From Eutypa lata (Eukaryota > Ascomycota > Sordariomycetes > Xylariales > Diatrypaceae): 64,000 nucleotides of DNA. The notes beneath the pieces are model-generated. The model did not search any database and had not been told where the DNA came from. It worked only from the letters and a program-made list of their open reading frames with translations. Positions within the stretch are counted from its first letter, which is position 1. Every line of letters starts with the position of its first letter. Below are positions 21,449-33,623 of the stretch, piece by piece. Made by a program: the position numbers and the translations under genes. The stretch spans positions 1,483,001 to 1,547,000 of the forward strand of contig JAKULF010000006.1 in assembly GCA_022661535.1 (NCBI GenBank). The letters run 5' to 3'.

Positions 21449-23548
21449 TCTCGAGGTATGGGGATGACGAAATTCGGTAGGCAGGTAGGTAGGTAGGTCG
21501 GGTTTGCGAGGTTAGCCAAGTCGATGCGGCAGTAAGTCAAATCAAATAACTGGACCCCGAATGAAGACGGGAAGTTCTGTTATTAGAATGGTTGTGTGTC
21601 GTGATAGTGGTGGTGATAGTGATGGAGTATCTACTGGAGCTGTCAGGCAGGCAAAGGCAAGGCTTGCGGTTTGTTGGAAGAGCTCAAGGCAGCTGGTCTC
21701 ACGCGTCAGAGCCTCCTGAAGCTTGTAGCCAATTAACTACTACAGGTGTTGTATGTACGTACATACAACTTACCAGGCTGTAGATAAGCTGATAAGCTAG
21801 TACGTACCTAACTACCTAGGTATCCAAAGTGGTCTATGCGCCAGGGCCCAGAGCTTTAACCCTTTAACTACGTCAAGCTGGTCAAGCTACGCAGCCTCAA
21901 GCTTTAACATTTCCGGCAGGAAGGAAGTCATAAAGTTCTCTGAGCCGCATCGCAATTACGCATGCATCTATAGTTATAGCTATTTAGGGAACGGGAACAG
22001 CCGGTTATCTCCAAGTTTAAATTTAAAGAAATTTAATCGTCGTATCCCTACATGACGGAACAATTATCGAGAACAGTTGAACTGATGAGTCTGGAATAGA
22101 GTCATTAATACTAAGATGACGAAGTTGGCTTGAGAGGAGGGTTTCTTTTAGTAACACTGCCTGTTTTGTCTGGACATACGCGACATGTAAGAGGCTGTTT
22201 AGGATATTTCATTTCAGGGGGCTTGTCGACATCAGAATTGATCATGTCCATATAATCTCTCTCTCTATCTTGTCACCAGTTCATTTAGTCTCTTCAGCAA
22301 CTATCACTGTATTACACCCACACCACGTTCTCTTATCGAGAGACATATTAGATGGTTGCCCAATGACATTAGAAATGAGATACAACCTTTTTTTCCTTTA
22401 AAAATCGAGAACGTCAACCTCGGCATGTAACAACAGGTCTCATTTGAGGCGGGACAATTCATGTCGCCGATATTCACGGCAAGCGCCACGGCCCCGCAAC
22501 AAGGACAGCGAACCGCCAATAGAAATGCTAAGAATTACACGCAAGAGACATTTATCTCCAGCTAGAAATCTAGCACGACGTCTAGACATATCTACTTCTA
22601 TGAATCTACCCGAGAAGATGATCTAGATAGTGAAATCTTCCAATGTTTCTTGGGGGGGGAGGGGGGAAACTTGCCTATTGGCTAGCCCCGGGAATTCGAA
22701 TCAAACCATTTCTCCGATCGATCTACCTAACGACCTCACTTGCGTGTCATAAGTGTGCCTGTATAGACTTGATAGACTACGTACATGGATATCCTGATGC
22801 TTTTGGTGCCTGGTGCGGGCCATTTTTTGTGGGATGATGGCCCAATCGGGTTCGTTCTATATGGCATTTCAACACAACCTTGACAACCTTGCTCTGACAA
22901 TCCTCACCTCGAAGAGATTCAAAGCGTCGTCACAGAACCAAACCCATCAAATATGCCCCGTACACAACGGTAACTTCCATGCCGACATGTTTGGAACAGG
23001 AGGTTATAATTGCACCGAGATCCACCTATAACAGCAACGTCTACGTAAACGTAGGGCTGTGTACAATAGTTACTTGTCAGTCAATGTCTCTTGAAAAACG
23101 TAGGGTATAAATAGTGAGGGACTAGTGTGACATTACATTATAAGCTAAATGGTTATTGGTGATTCCAAATATTCAACTTATAGCTCCTGTTCCTCCATAC
23201 GCCTTCCAAGCTTCTTAATTCCATATCTCTTCATCGTCCCCTAAAAAGTGAGGTTACATGTTGATGGTTTAACGGGATTCGAGCGGGATTCAAACGGGAT
23301 TGCTGTCTCCATATCATATCATATCATATCATACCATTTGGTATTCCCGGCATTCCTCCGATCTACCGTCTCAGATCCAATCCGGCAACTCGTCGAGCCG
23401 TCGTTGTCGAGTTTTTGATCGCTTGCGTCATTGGACTGGCCGGATAATAATAAGAATCCTTGAAGTTTTATTTTTGTGAATAGGAGCTGTTCGCTCACTT
23501 TACTCAGGAGGCGGTACCTACCATCGCAACACCCTCCAAGAACTAACC
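21449..23548. other. Divergent spacer PRE2 to P450
   Basis: 2.1 kb with no supported gene. Repeats of TAGG/CTACC type lie near the PRE2 side, a G-rich run near 22650-22665, and a short CATAT repeat near 23311-23335. Possible promoters of both divergent genes lie at its ends. Confidence 0.5.
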
Positions 23549-25352
23549 ATGATATTCCCGGTACGGGCTATCACCGTCATATCGCTCGCCGCCTCGTACT
23601 ATCTTGTGGCGCGCGAGCCGGGGTGGTCTAAATTGCACCTCTTCGGTAGCTTCATCACAACATGGACCTTCCAGTTGTTCTGTTGGGCCTTCTGGACCAT
23701 CATACTCTACCCCAAGTTCTTCTCGCCGCTGCGGGACCTGCCCGCGCCCACAGGTGATCATCTTCTATTTGGCCAATTCGGCAGGATCCGAAGAGAGCCT
23801 ACGGGGATCCCCCAGAGGGAATGGTATGTCGATTCCACCTGCCTTATCTTCCTCGTACGTGGTCACTAAAGAATAGGCCAGGGCCTCGACTATCCCCAAC
23901 GACGGCATGATCCGTTATCTTGGGCCTTTCAACCAGGAGCGCCTATTCCTCACCAGTCCGAAGGTGTTGTCGGAGGTGCTAGTCACCCGCAGCTATGACT
24001 TCCAGAAGCCGTCGGACGTCCAGCTCGCGCTGAGTCGCATTCTCGGGGTGGGGGTTCTGGTAGCGGAAGGAGACGAGCACAAGTTTCAAAGAAAGCAGCT
24101 AATGCCGGCTTTCGCGTTCCGGCACGTCAAGGACCTGTACCCCATCTTCTGGAACAAGAGCCGCGAGGTCGTCCAGGCCATGACGAACCACATCCTATCA
24201 AGCGCCTCGAAGCAGGTGCCGTCGTCGTCGTCATCGTCGTCGTTCCCCGACCCCGAGAAGGCGAGCAAGACACAAGTCATTGAAGTAGGCGACTGGGCGT
24301 CCCGCGCGACGCTCGACATCATCGGACTGGCCGGTCTCGGGAAGGACTTCGGCGCGATCCAGAACCCGGACACGGAGCTCAGCCAGACGTACAAGAACGT
24401 GTTCTCGCCCAACCAGCAGGCGCGGCGGCTGGCGCTCCTCACGTTCTTCCTGCCGAACTGGCTGGTCGCGCGGCTGCCGGTGCAGCGCAACAACGACATC
24501 TTGGCGGCGTCGCGGACGATCCGGACCGTGTGCGGCGAGCTGGTGCGCGAGAAGCGCGAGAAGCTCGCGCGCAAGGAGCCCACCGACGTCGACATCCTCT
24601 CCGTGGCGCTCGAGTCGGGCGCCTTCACCGACGAGAACCTCGTCGACCAGCTCATGACCTTCCTCGCGGCCGGCCACGAGACCACGGCCACGGCCATGAC
24701 CTGGGGCATCTACGTGCTGGCGAAGAACCCGGAGATCCAAGCGCGGCTGCGCCAGGAGGTGCGCGAGCACCTCCCGTCCCTCGTCGAAAGCGGCGAGGAG
24801 GAGGGCGAGGAGGACCGCCAGATCTCGAGCCTCGACATCGACCACCTGCCCTACCTCAACGCGGTGTGCAGCGAGCTGCTGCGGTACTACGCGCCGGTGC
24901 CGCTGACGCTGCGCGAGGCGGGCGCGGGCGCCGTGCTCCAGGGCCGGAAGATCCCCCAGGGGACGCGCATCGTGCTCTCGCCGTGGGCGACGAACTTCGA
25001 CCCGAATCTCTGGGGCGCCGATGCGGCGCAGTTCCGGCCCGAGCGCTGGCTTTCCGAGGGGGGTGGTAACGGCGGCGGCGACAGGCCCAGCATGCACGCC
25101 GCGAACAGCGGCGGGGCGTCGAGCAACTTCGCGTACCTGACGTTCCTGCACGGGCCCCGGAGCTGCATCGGCCAATCGTTCGCCAAGGCCGAGTTCGCGT
25201 GCCTGCTGGCGTGCTGGGTGGGCCGGTTCGAGTTCGCGCTGAAGAACAAGGAGGACCGCGACGAGAAGAACATCTCGGTCAAGGGGACCGGCGCGACGGC
25301 AAAGCCTGAGAAGGGCATGTACGTCTACGCCACTGTGGTTGATGGCTGGTGA
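23549..25352 (+). CDS. Cytochrome P450 monooxygenase
   Basis: Exons 23549-23823 and 23882-25352 give 582 codons (581 residues). The intron is placed by phase: the TAG acceptor at 23874-23876 breaks the frame, while CCAG ending at 23881 keeps it. The N-terminus has two hydrophobic segments (about residues 5-20 and 30-52), so ER membrane anchoring is likely, followed by a Pro-rich hinge (LRDLPAPTG). P450 signatures are present: the oxygen-activating I-helix AGHETT near residue 355, ELLR (ExxR) in the K helix, the FRPERW region, and the heme loop FLHGPRSCIGQ with the Cys ligand near residue 520. The N-terminal half (VTRSYDFQKPS, HKFQRKQLMPAF) resembles CYP4-like fungal P450s. Substrate unknown. 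Converges on a flavin oxidase, which could act in the same pathway. Very GC-rich third positions; a poly-Ser loop at about 24220-24245. Confidence 0.93.
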
Positions 25353-26429
25353 GGGAGATAGTTAGGTCGATGAATGGGAGTTTACGTGTTCCGAGGTTTG
25401 GTATATATATATATCCATGTAAGGTTTATAGGGGATCATAGTGTATATATTTATATATTGATTGATATGGGTGGCAAGCTCCAGTTAGAAGCTATTCTGT
25501 TACATTGCAATATACCATATGGACGAAGTAGCGATAAGAAACCTTGACTACGTACTCTATTCCCATTTACTGCAATGCTATAGTTAGTATATTCGAGTAG
25601 TGTTTAGATAACCAGCCTACATCTTAAGCTATCATAGCCCTTAAGCACCAGTTGGCTCGAAAAAGTAGCCAACATATCTGTGGTAATCGAGCGATATCCG
25701 TCTCTTACGTACCAATCAACTAGACCTACAGCTGTGTTACCGGCAATCCTTGAGCGTTATTTTCTAGACCGCGTCTTCAAAGGTGCGAACTACCCAACTA
25801 GAATCCGAAACTGCGTTCGACGCTCCTTGTACATGAGAGTCAGGCGGTGCCATGGACCAATGAGCCATTCTAAGAACATGGTAACTATTGCCAAGTTGGT
25901 TCTAAAGATCATAAAGATGGCCTGATTTGGAGCGGAACGGGCGCCGAAGTGTCCCTGCTGCGTTGAAGGGAGCCACCATTCTCTGTACCGGCTATTGACT
26001 GTGGTGGCAGTATACTACCCCTTTAATATCCACTTACTCTGTGCCTGCCGTTAATGTAGTCGAACAATGTCGGTAACATCGTCAACATCAATCTAAACGA
26101 TGCGTAGCAGGGGAGTTCGGGCTCGAAAGGATGGATAGGTGGCGAAGCGTTGTGAGTGCGAAGGAGGCGAATAATAGCAATAATGATACAGCAGGTGGTT
26201 TGGGGGCGTCGCCTCGAGGTAAAAGAGGAAGTAACCTGACCTGATAATTAACTAATGACACAACCTTCCGTATATAGTATCAAAGTGTATCTCTCTCTCG
26301 CTCTCTCTTTCTCTTTGCGACCTATCTGTTAACATAGAAACAGCCTTAGTCTGTCCCACTCATAGCAACACGTCGAAGAACACATTCTACAGCGACCATC
26401 GTCTCATTGATTACACCAGGCCTCCAAGC
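25353..26429. other. Convergent spacer between P450 and flavin oxidase
   Basis: About 1.1 kb of mixed composition. An 81-codon open frame at 25680-25925 begins with GTG and resembles no family I know. A (CT)n tract lies near 26290-26316. Confidence 0.45.
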
Positions 26430-28140
26430 TCAGTACAACTTATGGCCTCCCGGCACCCTAGTCTGAAAGACCCCGGACGGATCATACTTCTTCGCCGCAG
26501 TCCTCAGCTTCTCCAAGTTCTCCATTCCGATTTCGGAATTGTTGCTGTTGTATTTTTCGCAGTAGGGGTTCTGCGACCCGTCGGCGTGGTTCCCGTGGAT
26601 CCACGGGAGCAGGCCCCCGACGCTCTCCGCGTACGTCTTGAAGTCCGCGCAGAAACGCGCGGTGAGCTCGCCGGCGAGCCCGCTTAGTTCGGGGTCCGTC
26701 GTGTTCGCGCCCGCCACGAAGAGGACGGCGTTGTCGTCCCGGAGCCGGTCTATCCCCGTCGAGTTCCCGCCACGCGCTCGGCCGTGCTCCGATAGCACCG
26801 TCGGGACGGCCTGGAAGAAGCATATCGTGCTGAACTCGCCCGTGCTGCTGGCGCTCTGCAGTTTCTGGACCATGTCGCCGTGCAGGTCTACGGCCTTCTG
26901 GAGGAGGTTTGGGTCGTTTTTCACTGTCGCCGTGTACCAGAAGTTGCTGGAACGTTTATTGAGTTAGTGAGAATAAACAGCGCGTTTCTCTAAATTAGGT
27001 AGGCGGGTAGACTTTGATAGCTATGTAGATAGTATAGTGGTGACTGAAAAAGAATACTCACAAAGAACCATGGGGTTGGCTGAACTCTCTCGTGAGTTGC
27101 GTAAGGGTTGTCTTCTTCGTTACCTGGACAAGAGTCGGAATGGCCAGAGATTCCTCAAGTTCCGGCGGGTTCTCAACGCCTTTCGTGTTGACCAAGAACC
27201 GCGCTATCACGGTGTCGCCGGCGGACTTGACGTAGTTCCACAGGACAACGTACGAGCTATCGGGGTGCTTGCCATTGTTAGCAACGAAATTCGTAAACGC
27301 CCTGAGGTGGGCAGCGGTGGTTGATTTGTCGCTGACGAGGTAACCGCCCCAGATCGGGTCGACAGGGATGGTATACATGTCCAGCCGTGTCACGACGCCG
27401 AAGTTCGAAGCTCCGCCTTTCAGGGCTAGCCACAGGTCCGCGTTCTCGGTTTGATTCGCATTGGTGATCTCTCCGCTGGCTAGCACCACTTCGAAGTTCT
27501 TGACCTGATCGCAGACAAGGCCTAGACGTGGACTATACCACGAAATCCCGCCCCCTATGGTCAGACCGGCAACACTCACATCACTCTCTCGGCCGCCGCC
27601 TACCATGACACCATGAGATTCGAGCACCCCATACGCATCGCCCCAGCGGGAGCCGGCCTGGATTGAGGCGATACCGGTGCTAGGGTCGTAAGTTGTGGTG
27701 TTCATGGCGCTCATGTCTATCAGAACACCATCATGTATGGAGCCTGCCCCCCAGAGATTATGCCCGCCGCCTCGCACGGCAAACTTGCATTCCGAGATCG
27801 CAATTATCGCTTTCAAAGCCCTGGAGACTTCCTCGGCTGTCGTAGGCCTTACAATGCACCACGGTTGCTTGTGTGCCACTCTGGACCAATACCCCTCTGT
27901 GATGTCTCTGTAGGTAGTGTCTCCCGGTAAACTCACAAGATTAGATATCCCAGCCACTTCAAGGGCCTGGCACTGTAGTTCGAGTTAGACATTGTGTATT
28001 GTATTAATTATCATGAACCTCCTATTGACTAAAGAAGAAAAACGGCAAATCTAGAGTAGCGTATATAGAGCGATGGGATCTAAGAAGATTCGGTATAGAT
28101 ACTTCATAAAACATACCACGGTGTCTGTAGAGCCTGACAT
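26430..28140 (-). CDS. FAD-linked oxidoreductase, PCMH fold with BBE C-terminus
   Basis: Three exons, 28117-28140, 27062-27972 and 26430-26946, give 484 codons (483 residues). The reading MSGSTDTV|CQALEV restores a natural N-terminus. The FAD-binding PCMH domain starts at QPWCIVRPTTAEEV. The RGGGH motif places the flavin-linking His at residue 79. The second covalent site used by bicovalent BBE enzymes is absent: the sequence reads GGGIS where a GxC would be expected, so monocovalent flavin is likely. The C-terminal BBE motif with YNSNN and the KYDPSGVFQT ending is intact. Such enzymes oxidise sugars, alcohols or secondary-metabolite intermediates with O2. No obvious signal peptide is seen, so it may be cytosolic, unlike many secreted relatives. 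Converges on the P450 gene. Substrate unknown. Confidence 0.9.
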
Positions 28141-31100
28141 GATGAATAAACTCAAGAGTATCTTCTTGTCTTTACTGGTTATTCCGCGCTAACATTTCCA
28201 GGGAACACTGTATGGGGAAGTGTCACGCTTCTTTTTCTTTTCTCTTTTCTCCCACAAAGGTGAGGGGGGGCCGGTTATTTAGACATGCCATCTGCTAAAG
28301 GTTCATGAGGGCGGTCTATGGTATGATAATGAAATGAGGGGCTGCTACAACTTCACTCCCTGACACGGATTGCGGGAGTCTTCTTTATTGGTTATAATGG
28401 TTTTTTTCTCCTACAATACAGGGAAAGATTATCCTTGTCCTTCAACTGGATTGGTCTATGTCCTCTTGTGCTACCAATAATGAGAGCAATACAACTATAT
28501 AGGCAATGCTACCACACCGTAGATGCAGGGTCCCTGCATAATATCGCTGCACCGGCCTTTCCAAATATATGCAGAGTATTTATTCCAACAGTTGCGTCGA
28601 AACATGCCGTAGGTAAAGGTAGGATAAATTGCTAGAAGTAACAATTATCTAATTAAATATAATCATCGCGAGGAGAAACTCAAGGGCTCCTTATATACTT
28701 GGTGATTATGGAAGCCGGGATTTTCCACCCACTTTTCATTGAAAGCGATCTCTGTTAAACAGAATATTATGTATTTGTGATAATAACCGAAAGATTGCCT
28801 TTCGACAATCTCCCTGTCCTTCATAGTTGTAAATAGGGAACCCTGACACCAGAACAAACTGAGCACTCGATGTCAACTGAAATGAAGCCATGGCGCTATA
28901 AGAACAATTAAATTGGTTGAGGGAATCGTCATTGTCTTACTACTAGAAGTTAAATGACTCGATCTCGATGCTAGATAATACTTTATAGGAAGAAGAACTA
29001 CAGCCACAATACTTTACTTGTATACTATAAAATACAACTGCTAGCAAACCATACTCTTCGACAATAGATTCGCCAACACACTGGTCATGCGAGCTAGACT
29101 TTGAAGTCCTAGGATAGGAATAGAGTATTCGTAAAACTTCCCATCATAAAATATCCTACAATAATAAGAACTATGTCAAATCGAATGGGTATAGTTTGTG
29201 TAATACATGTGCTTTTCATGGAAAGACCATTGCTAGTCCAACAATATATCTAGACGGAGTGAAGTTCTTGCTTGCCCCTCAAACATCTATCCAACGAGGT
29301 GCCATAGGGCACAACCATACAACAGCCGCAACAACACACGGACCCTAATCTAAAAAGGGGCCAGAAGAATCTATATATAACACTCATATTTGATCAGATT
29401 TCCTCGTTAACAACCTATTAAATGAAAGCATTGATCACTTAAGCCGCTGGCCTCTTACGATTGTGCCCCTCCGGCACCCTCGTCGGATAGTGTAGAAATA
29501 GATAGGATATATTTGTCAAACTATACACTGATATTCTTTATGTAAGCCACAGGTTATTGCCAGATGTTGATCTAGGACTCAGCAACAGGACTGCTATGCA
29601 GCTGCGGCTATCACGTGAAAGCCTTCGGCTTCCTGACACCAATGTGATGCAGACCTGTTTCTCCTGTGGGTAGATTTCCCCCTTAAGACATATAAGCCAT
29701 CTAGCCATATAGCGCCGTATAGTGTACAATATAGACATGACCACATTTGGCTTATGTGTATCATCCATCAGCTCTCCAGGGCTTACTGCACCAGTTCAAT
29801 ATAAGCGACGACTTGTCTCGGCGTAATATCCATAGTCCTATAGCTTGAATGCAGAAGCCCGCGGCCGCGCCCCCCCACAGCTAAGGGTACATAGGTCAGA
29901 CAGATGAGACCACGTGATGAGTAATGCGGCCGAGCCAACATCGGCAACCCTCTCTCTCCCTCTCTGCCTTCCTGGATAGTACTCTAACCATGTAATTCCC
30001 CGGAATATACCACCTGCATAGACGAATATAACGCGGCGGCCGAAGTCGACCGCTGCTGACGACTCCGCTTTATAATAGCTGACTCTTGGCATCGTCGGCG
30101 AGCATTACTCAGGTGTGCTTTGATGATACATAGTAGCCTGGTTGGAGCCACTACTGAAAACGTTATAGTTAGATGATTCACGTTGTATCGAAGAGTTTCT
30201 GTCTACAATCAGAGTCCAAAAGGGGCCTGTGAGTGTACTTTTCGACACTGATCAGCACCATGGTGGTGATGTCCCTTCCATCGCGGCCTTCGAATAGACT
30301 ACCTAGGTACGTAGCATGCCGCTTATATCAACCCTAAGGTAGCACATGCTACCTTGATGGGGAACGGTAGGATCCTTCTTCGGCGGCCTAGTGAAGAAAG
30401 GAAGGGTACGGTAACCTAGCCATAATTATGTGAGCTCCTAGCCTTATTGCGTATAGGGTATTAGTACTAGCCCCATCGGTCTTCCCCCCCTGGCAAGCAA
30501 CAAAATGTCAGGGTATCTTTTAACACTCCCTGCATTGTTCTAAACATCTAATAATTCCGTACCAGGTATTGTTGTATCTTCTATTTCTTTTAATAACGTG
30601 AAGTTTGGCCAGACATGAACGCAATATAGTGGGTTTAACAAATCGGACAGCTGCGTACATAGCTAGCTGCCTGGGTATTAATAGCAGCAAGTTCTTCGTA
30701 ACAGCCTAGCGAATCACTTACTGTGACTATGGAGCCTCATCAACTGATGATATATTGAAACTGAGTGAGACCTTACAAGGTCAGCTATTAACTAACCAGG
30801 CAATTGATAGAAAAGGGGTGACCTATAATATGGTGATGTGAAGTATAGTGAATTGTATGAGGTCAGCAACAGACCGGTGACAACCAACCTACTGCACTTT
30901 GTATGGTTATATCTACCGAACTCAATACATATTATGTCGTAAGCTTATTACAGGCAGTAGACATAGTGTCAAACTGATGACAGAATGAAAGTATTTTGAA
31001 AATGGAAAGTGTCAATTGGTACCCTAGTTGGTCTTTCTCGGTCTATAAGCCGGCTATCGGCCAAGTTGACGAACAGGAACTGTAGTTAGTGGAGTCACTT

Positions 31101-32918
31101 AATAGGTACATGAGTACTTAATCTAGGCAAATACCGAAAATCCTCTCCCGAAATGAAAGTGCGGCTCAATGGATCTTTGAATCTTGGCCTAGAGCTAGAA
31201 AACTTCTCTTTTGGACATATATCATCAAAGTGATCGTGCCATTTTTAGGCACGCGCAGGTAACATTAACTAGTAGTTCTGAGGTTAGTTGAGTATTAGAA
31301 GACGATGGGGGAAGTAGGTACCTATCAGCCTATGTAAGCGTCAATCGATTATTGTTCCGTGTTCCGAAAACAGTAGATGATCGTCGGTAGTCCTCGACTT
31401 ATAAGCTTTTCTAGGAAGGTAGCCAAGAAAGAAAGTGCACATTTTGATTTTAATTGACCCATCTCCAGAAACAGCTTAATAACAGCCCTGGGTTCGGTTT
31501 CGCTTTCTTACCTACATACATACATACATAATGTCATGGTTTCGCATGATTAGATCTAGCTACCATGTAGGTTATAAGCCCCCTGATACCTACACTTTGA
31601 CGGAAAAGTAAGGTGGAACAGGTACAGAGACAATTAAGCTTTAACTAACTAGATGTATATATAATTAGTATATGAAGCCCCACTACCTTCCTAAATCGTC
31701 TGGTACCTGACCCCTGAGTGGCTACTTGGTGGCTGACGTGCATGGTCTGGGTCTTCTGGTCGTCAGCTTCTCGCTCTTTACTACATACTACTCTATTAGT
31801 TAACTTGCAAAAAAAAGATGAGATGTCACGTTACGCTGTTATTAGGCAAGATCCGCGTTTCTGAATCCGCATCTACTGAGTTATCCTATGGTAACGGTGG
31901 CCGGACTTGTACACAAAATATGGGAAGGCCTGACCGATCGTGAGGAATCGCTGTTGAGGGGAGGGGGAGCGGGAGGCGTAGGAATCACAGCACTTAAAAT
32001 CCTTAAATCATGAGCGAGACTAAGAGGCCCAATCGTTAATGACGAAGAGAAAGATATAGATTACGTGCATATCGAATCGGTTTCGACGTGGTGCGGTGCG
32101 GTGCGTGCGTGCGATGTGGTACCTGAGCTGACAGCCCTGGTCTCACCTATTTTCCCCATCCTATCCTACTGCCGCAGTCGCCCCCGCCGAAGGGTTGCTC
32201 CTCCTTTCAGCCCTGTTGCAGAAAGCGGGAAAGACAGCGTGCAGATCTTCCCAGATCGCTTAGCCCGTTGAGGAAGTCGAAACAACCCTTTTGGGTGTGT
32301 GTGTGTGTGTGTGTGTGGTGAATGAAACATTTCTCAGTCAGCGGCAGGCCTACCTACACGGCGGCTGCTGCTGGCGTTAGACCCAACACTGCGGGAGGCG
32401 CCCCCAAGGCCCCAGGCAATGCCGGGTTTAGGAAGGTCACTCCCCCTCCTGAAGCACGATAGCGTGATGTGAGTTCGATTGTAGGTAGGTGGGAGTTGAC
32501 GGTAGCAGGCGCAAGTAAGCAACGTCCCTTTGGCAATACCCAACATGGCATGGCATAGCTAACTTACCAGTTAGGACACGCCGGCCGAGAGCCTCACTCA
32601 CCACTTCCCGTAGTAGTAACAGCAGCAGCGGAGGCCTTGCCCTCTTCGCGGTTTGGTCTTGAAAACATGTATAAAGGAACCCGGAATCCCCTTCTCATAA
32701 CCGGAATTTCTATCCTGATCATCACCACCATCATCAACAACCACAGCTCAACGCTTCAATTCACATTCCTTAACAGACATTCCTTCTTCGTCACTCCTTG
32801 ACAACAAAAACAAATTCACTCCTTGATTATCAAACGATATTGATCTATCGAAACTCTTACTTTAAACAAACTCATAACCCTTTTTACAAACAAACAAAAA
32901 ATCCCCAACTTTTTCAAA
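28141..32918. other. 4.8 kb gene-empty AT-rich region
   Basis: The largest empty stretch of the window. No open frame has family resemblance. Frequent TA dinucleotides and many short stops in all frames fit an old, mutated repeat or RIP-affected sequence, but I could not match a transposon or find terminal repeats by eye. GC rises again near 29840-30080 and after 32040, and a (GT)n tract lies at about 32295-32317. The last ~230 bases form a pyrimidine/CAT-rich leader with a TATAAA-like sequence near 32671. Confidence 0.45.
32295..32317. repeat. (GT)n microsatellite
   Basis: About eleven GT units, roughly 600 bases upstream of the lysozyme-like gene. Confidence 0.88.
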
Positions 32919-33623
32919 ATGTACGGAAAGCTTGCTATCGCTATCACCACCCTCGCGGCCGTCGCCAGCGCCGCCCCGGCCAAGGCCTCCAAGCGCGCCG
33001 TCTCCGACTCCTACACGCTCTACCAGGGCGACGGGTCGGTCGGCAGCGGGTGGCCGTCGCAGGACAGCTGGGGCTCGTACGACGAGCTCTGGGCGACCAA
33101 CTCGGCGGTGATGAAGAACTCGTGCGGGTGGAACGGGTGGGGGGCGGACGACTCGGACGCGGAGATCGCCGACATCAACACGGCGATCCAGCAGGTGTCG
33201 GGGCAGACGGGCATCGACCAGCGCTTCATCCTGGCGATCGTGATGCAGGAGTCCAAGGGGTGCGTCCGGGCCCCGACCACCAACAACGGCGTCGTCAACC
33301 CGGGCCTCATGCAGTCGCACAACGGGTCCGGCAGCTGCGACGGCGTCAACCCCTGCCCCGCCGCCACCATCCTCCAGATGATCACCGACGGCACCGCCGG
33401 CACCGCCTCCGGCGACGGCCTCCAGCAGACCTTCGCCGCCACCTCGGGCGTCCTCGGCAACACCGACGCCCAGGCCGTCTACGCCGCCGCCCGCATGTAC
33501 AACAGCGGCTCCGTCAACTACGGCAACCTCAACGACGGCATCACCAGCACCGCCTGCTACTCCGTCGACGTCGCCAACCGCCTGACTGGCTGGGCCCTCG
33601 CCGCCACCGGCTGCAACCTGTAA
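32919..33623 (+). CDS. Secreted lysozyme-fold protein (SLT/GH23-like domain)
   Basis: A single-exon 234-residue protein. A signal peptide (MYGKLAIAITTLAAVASA) is followed by a short propeptide ending at a Kex2-type KR (residues 25-26). The rest is one domain with a lysozyme/transglycosylase signature: RFILAIVMQESKGC with the probable catalytic Glu at residue 111, then a NPGLMQSHNG loop and an AARMYNSG segment that matches the later soluble-lytic-transglycosylase motif. Cysteines at conserved-looking positions (NSCGW, KGC, GSCDG, NPCP, TACYS, TGCNL) suggest disulfides in an extracellular protein. Fungal members of this group are generally annotated only as lysozyme-like. The substrate could be peptidoglycan of bacteria or chitin-type glycans. 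Nearly every codon ends in G or C, which points to strong expression. Isolated between gene-poor flanks. Confidence 0.82.
   Translation: MYGKLAIAITTLAAVASAAPAKASKRAVSDSYTLYQGDGSVGSGWPSQDSWGSYDELWATNSAVMKNSCGWNGWGADDSDAEIADINTAIQQVSGQTGIDQRFILAIVMQESKGCVRAPTTNNGVVNPGLMQSHNGSGSCDGVNPCPAATILQMITDGTAGTASGDGLQQTFAATSGVLGNTDAQAVYAAARMYNSGSVNYGNLNDGITSTACYSVDVANRLTGWALAATGCNL

Noticed and set aside
25680..25925. 81-codon frame downstream of the P450
   Set aside because: GTG start, no homology that I know, and lies in a 3' flank.
30740..31000. Box C/D snoRNA-like motifs (TGATGA with CTGA, several times)
   Set aside because: Box spacing is wrong and there is no terminal stem or guide element that I could place. 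Short motifs occur by chance in AT-rich DNA.
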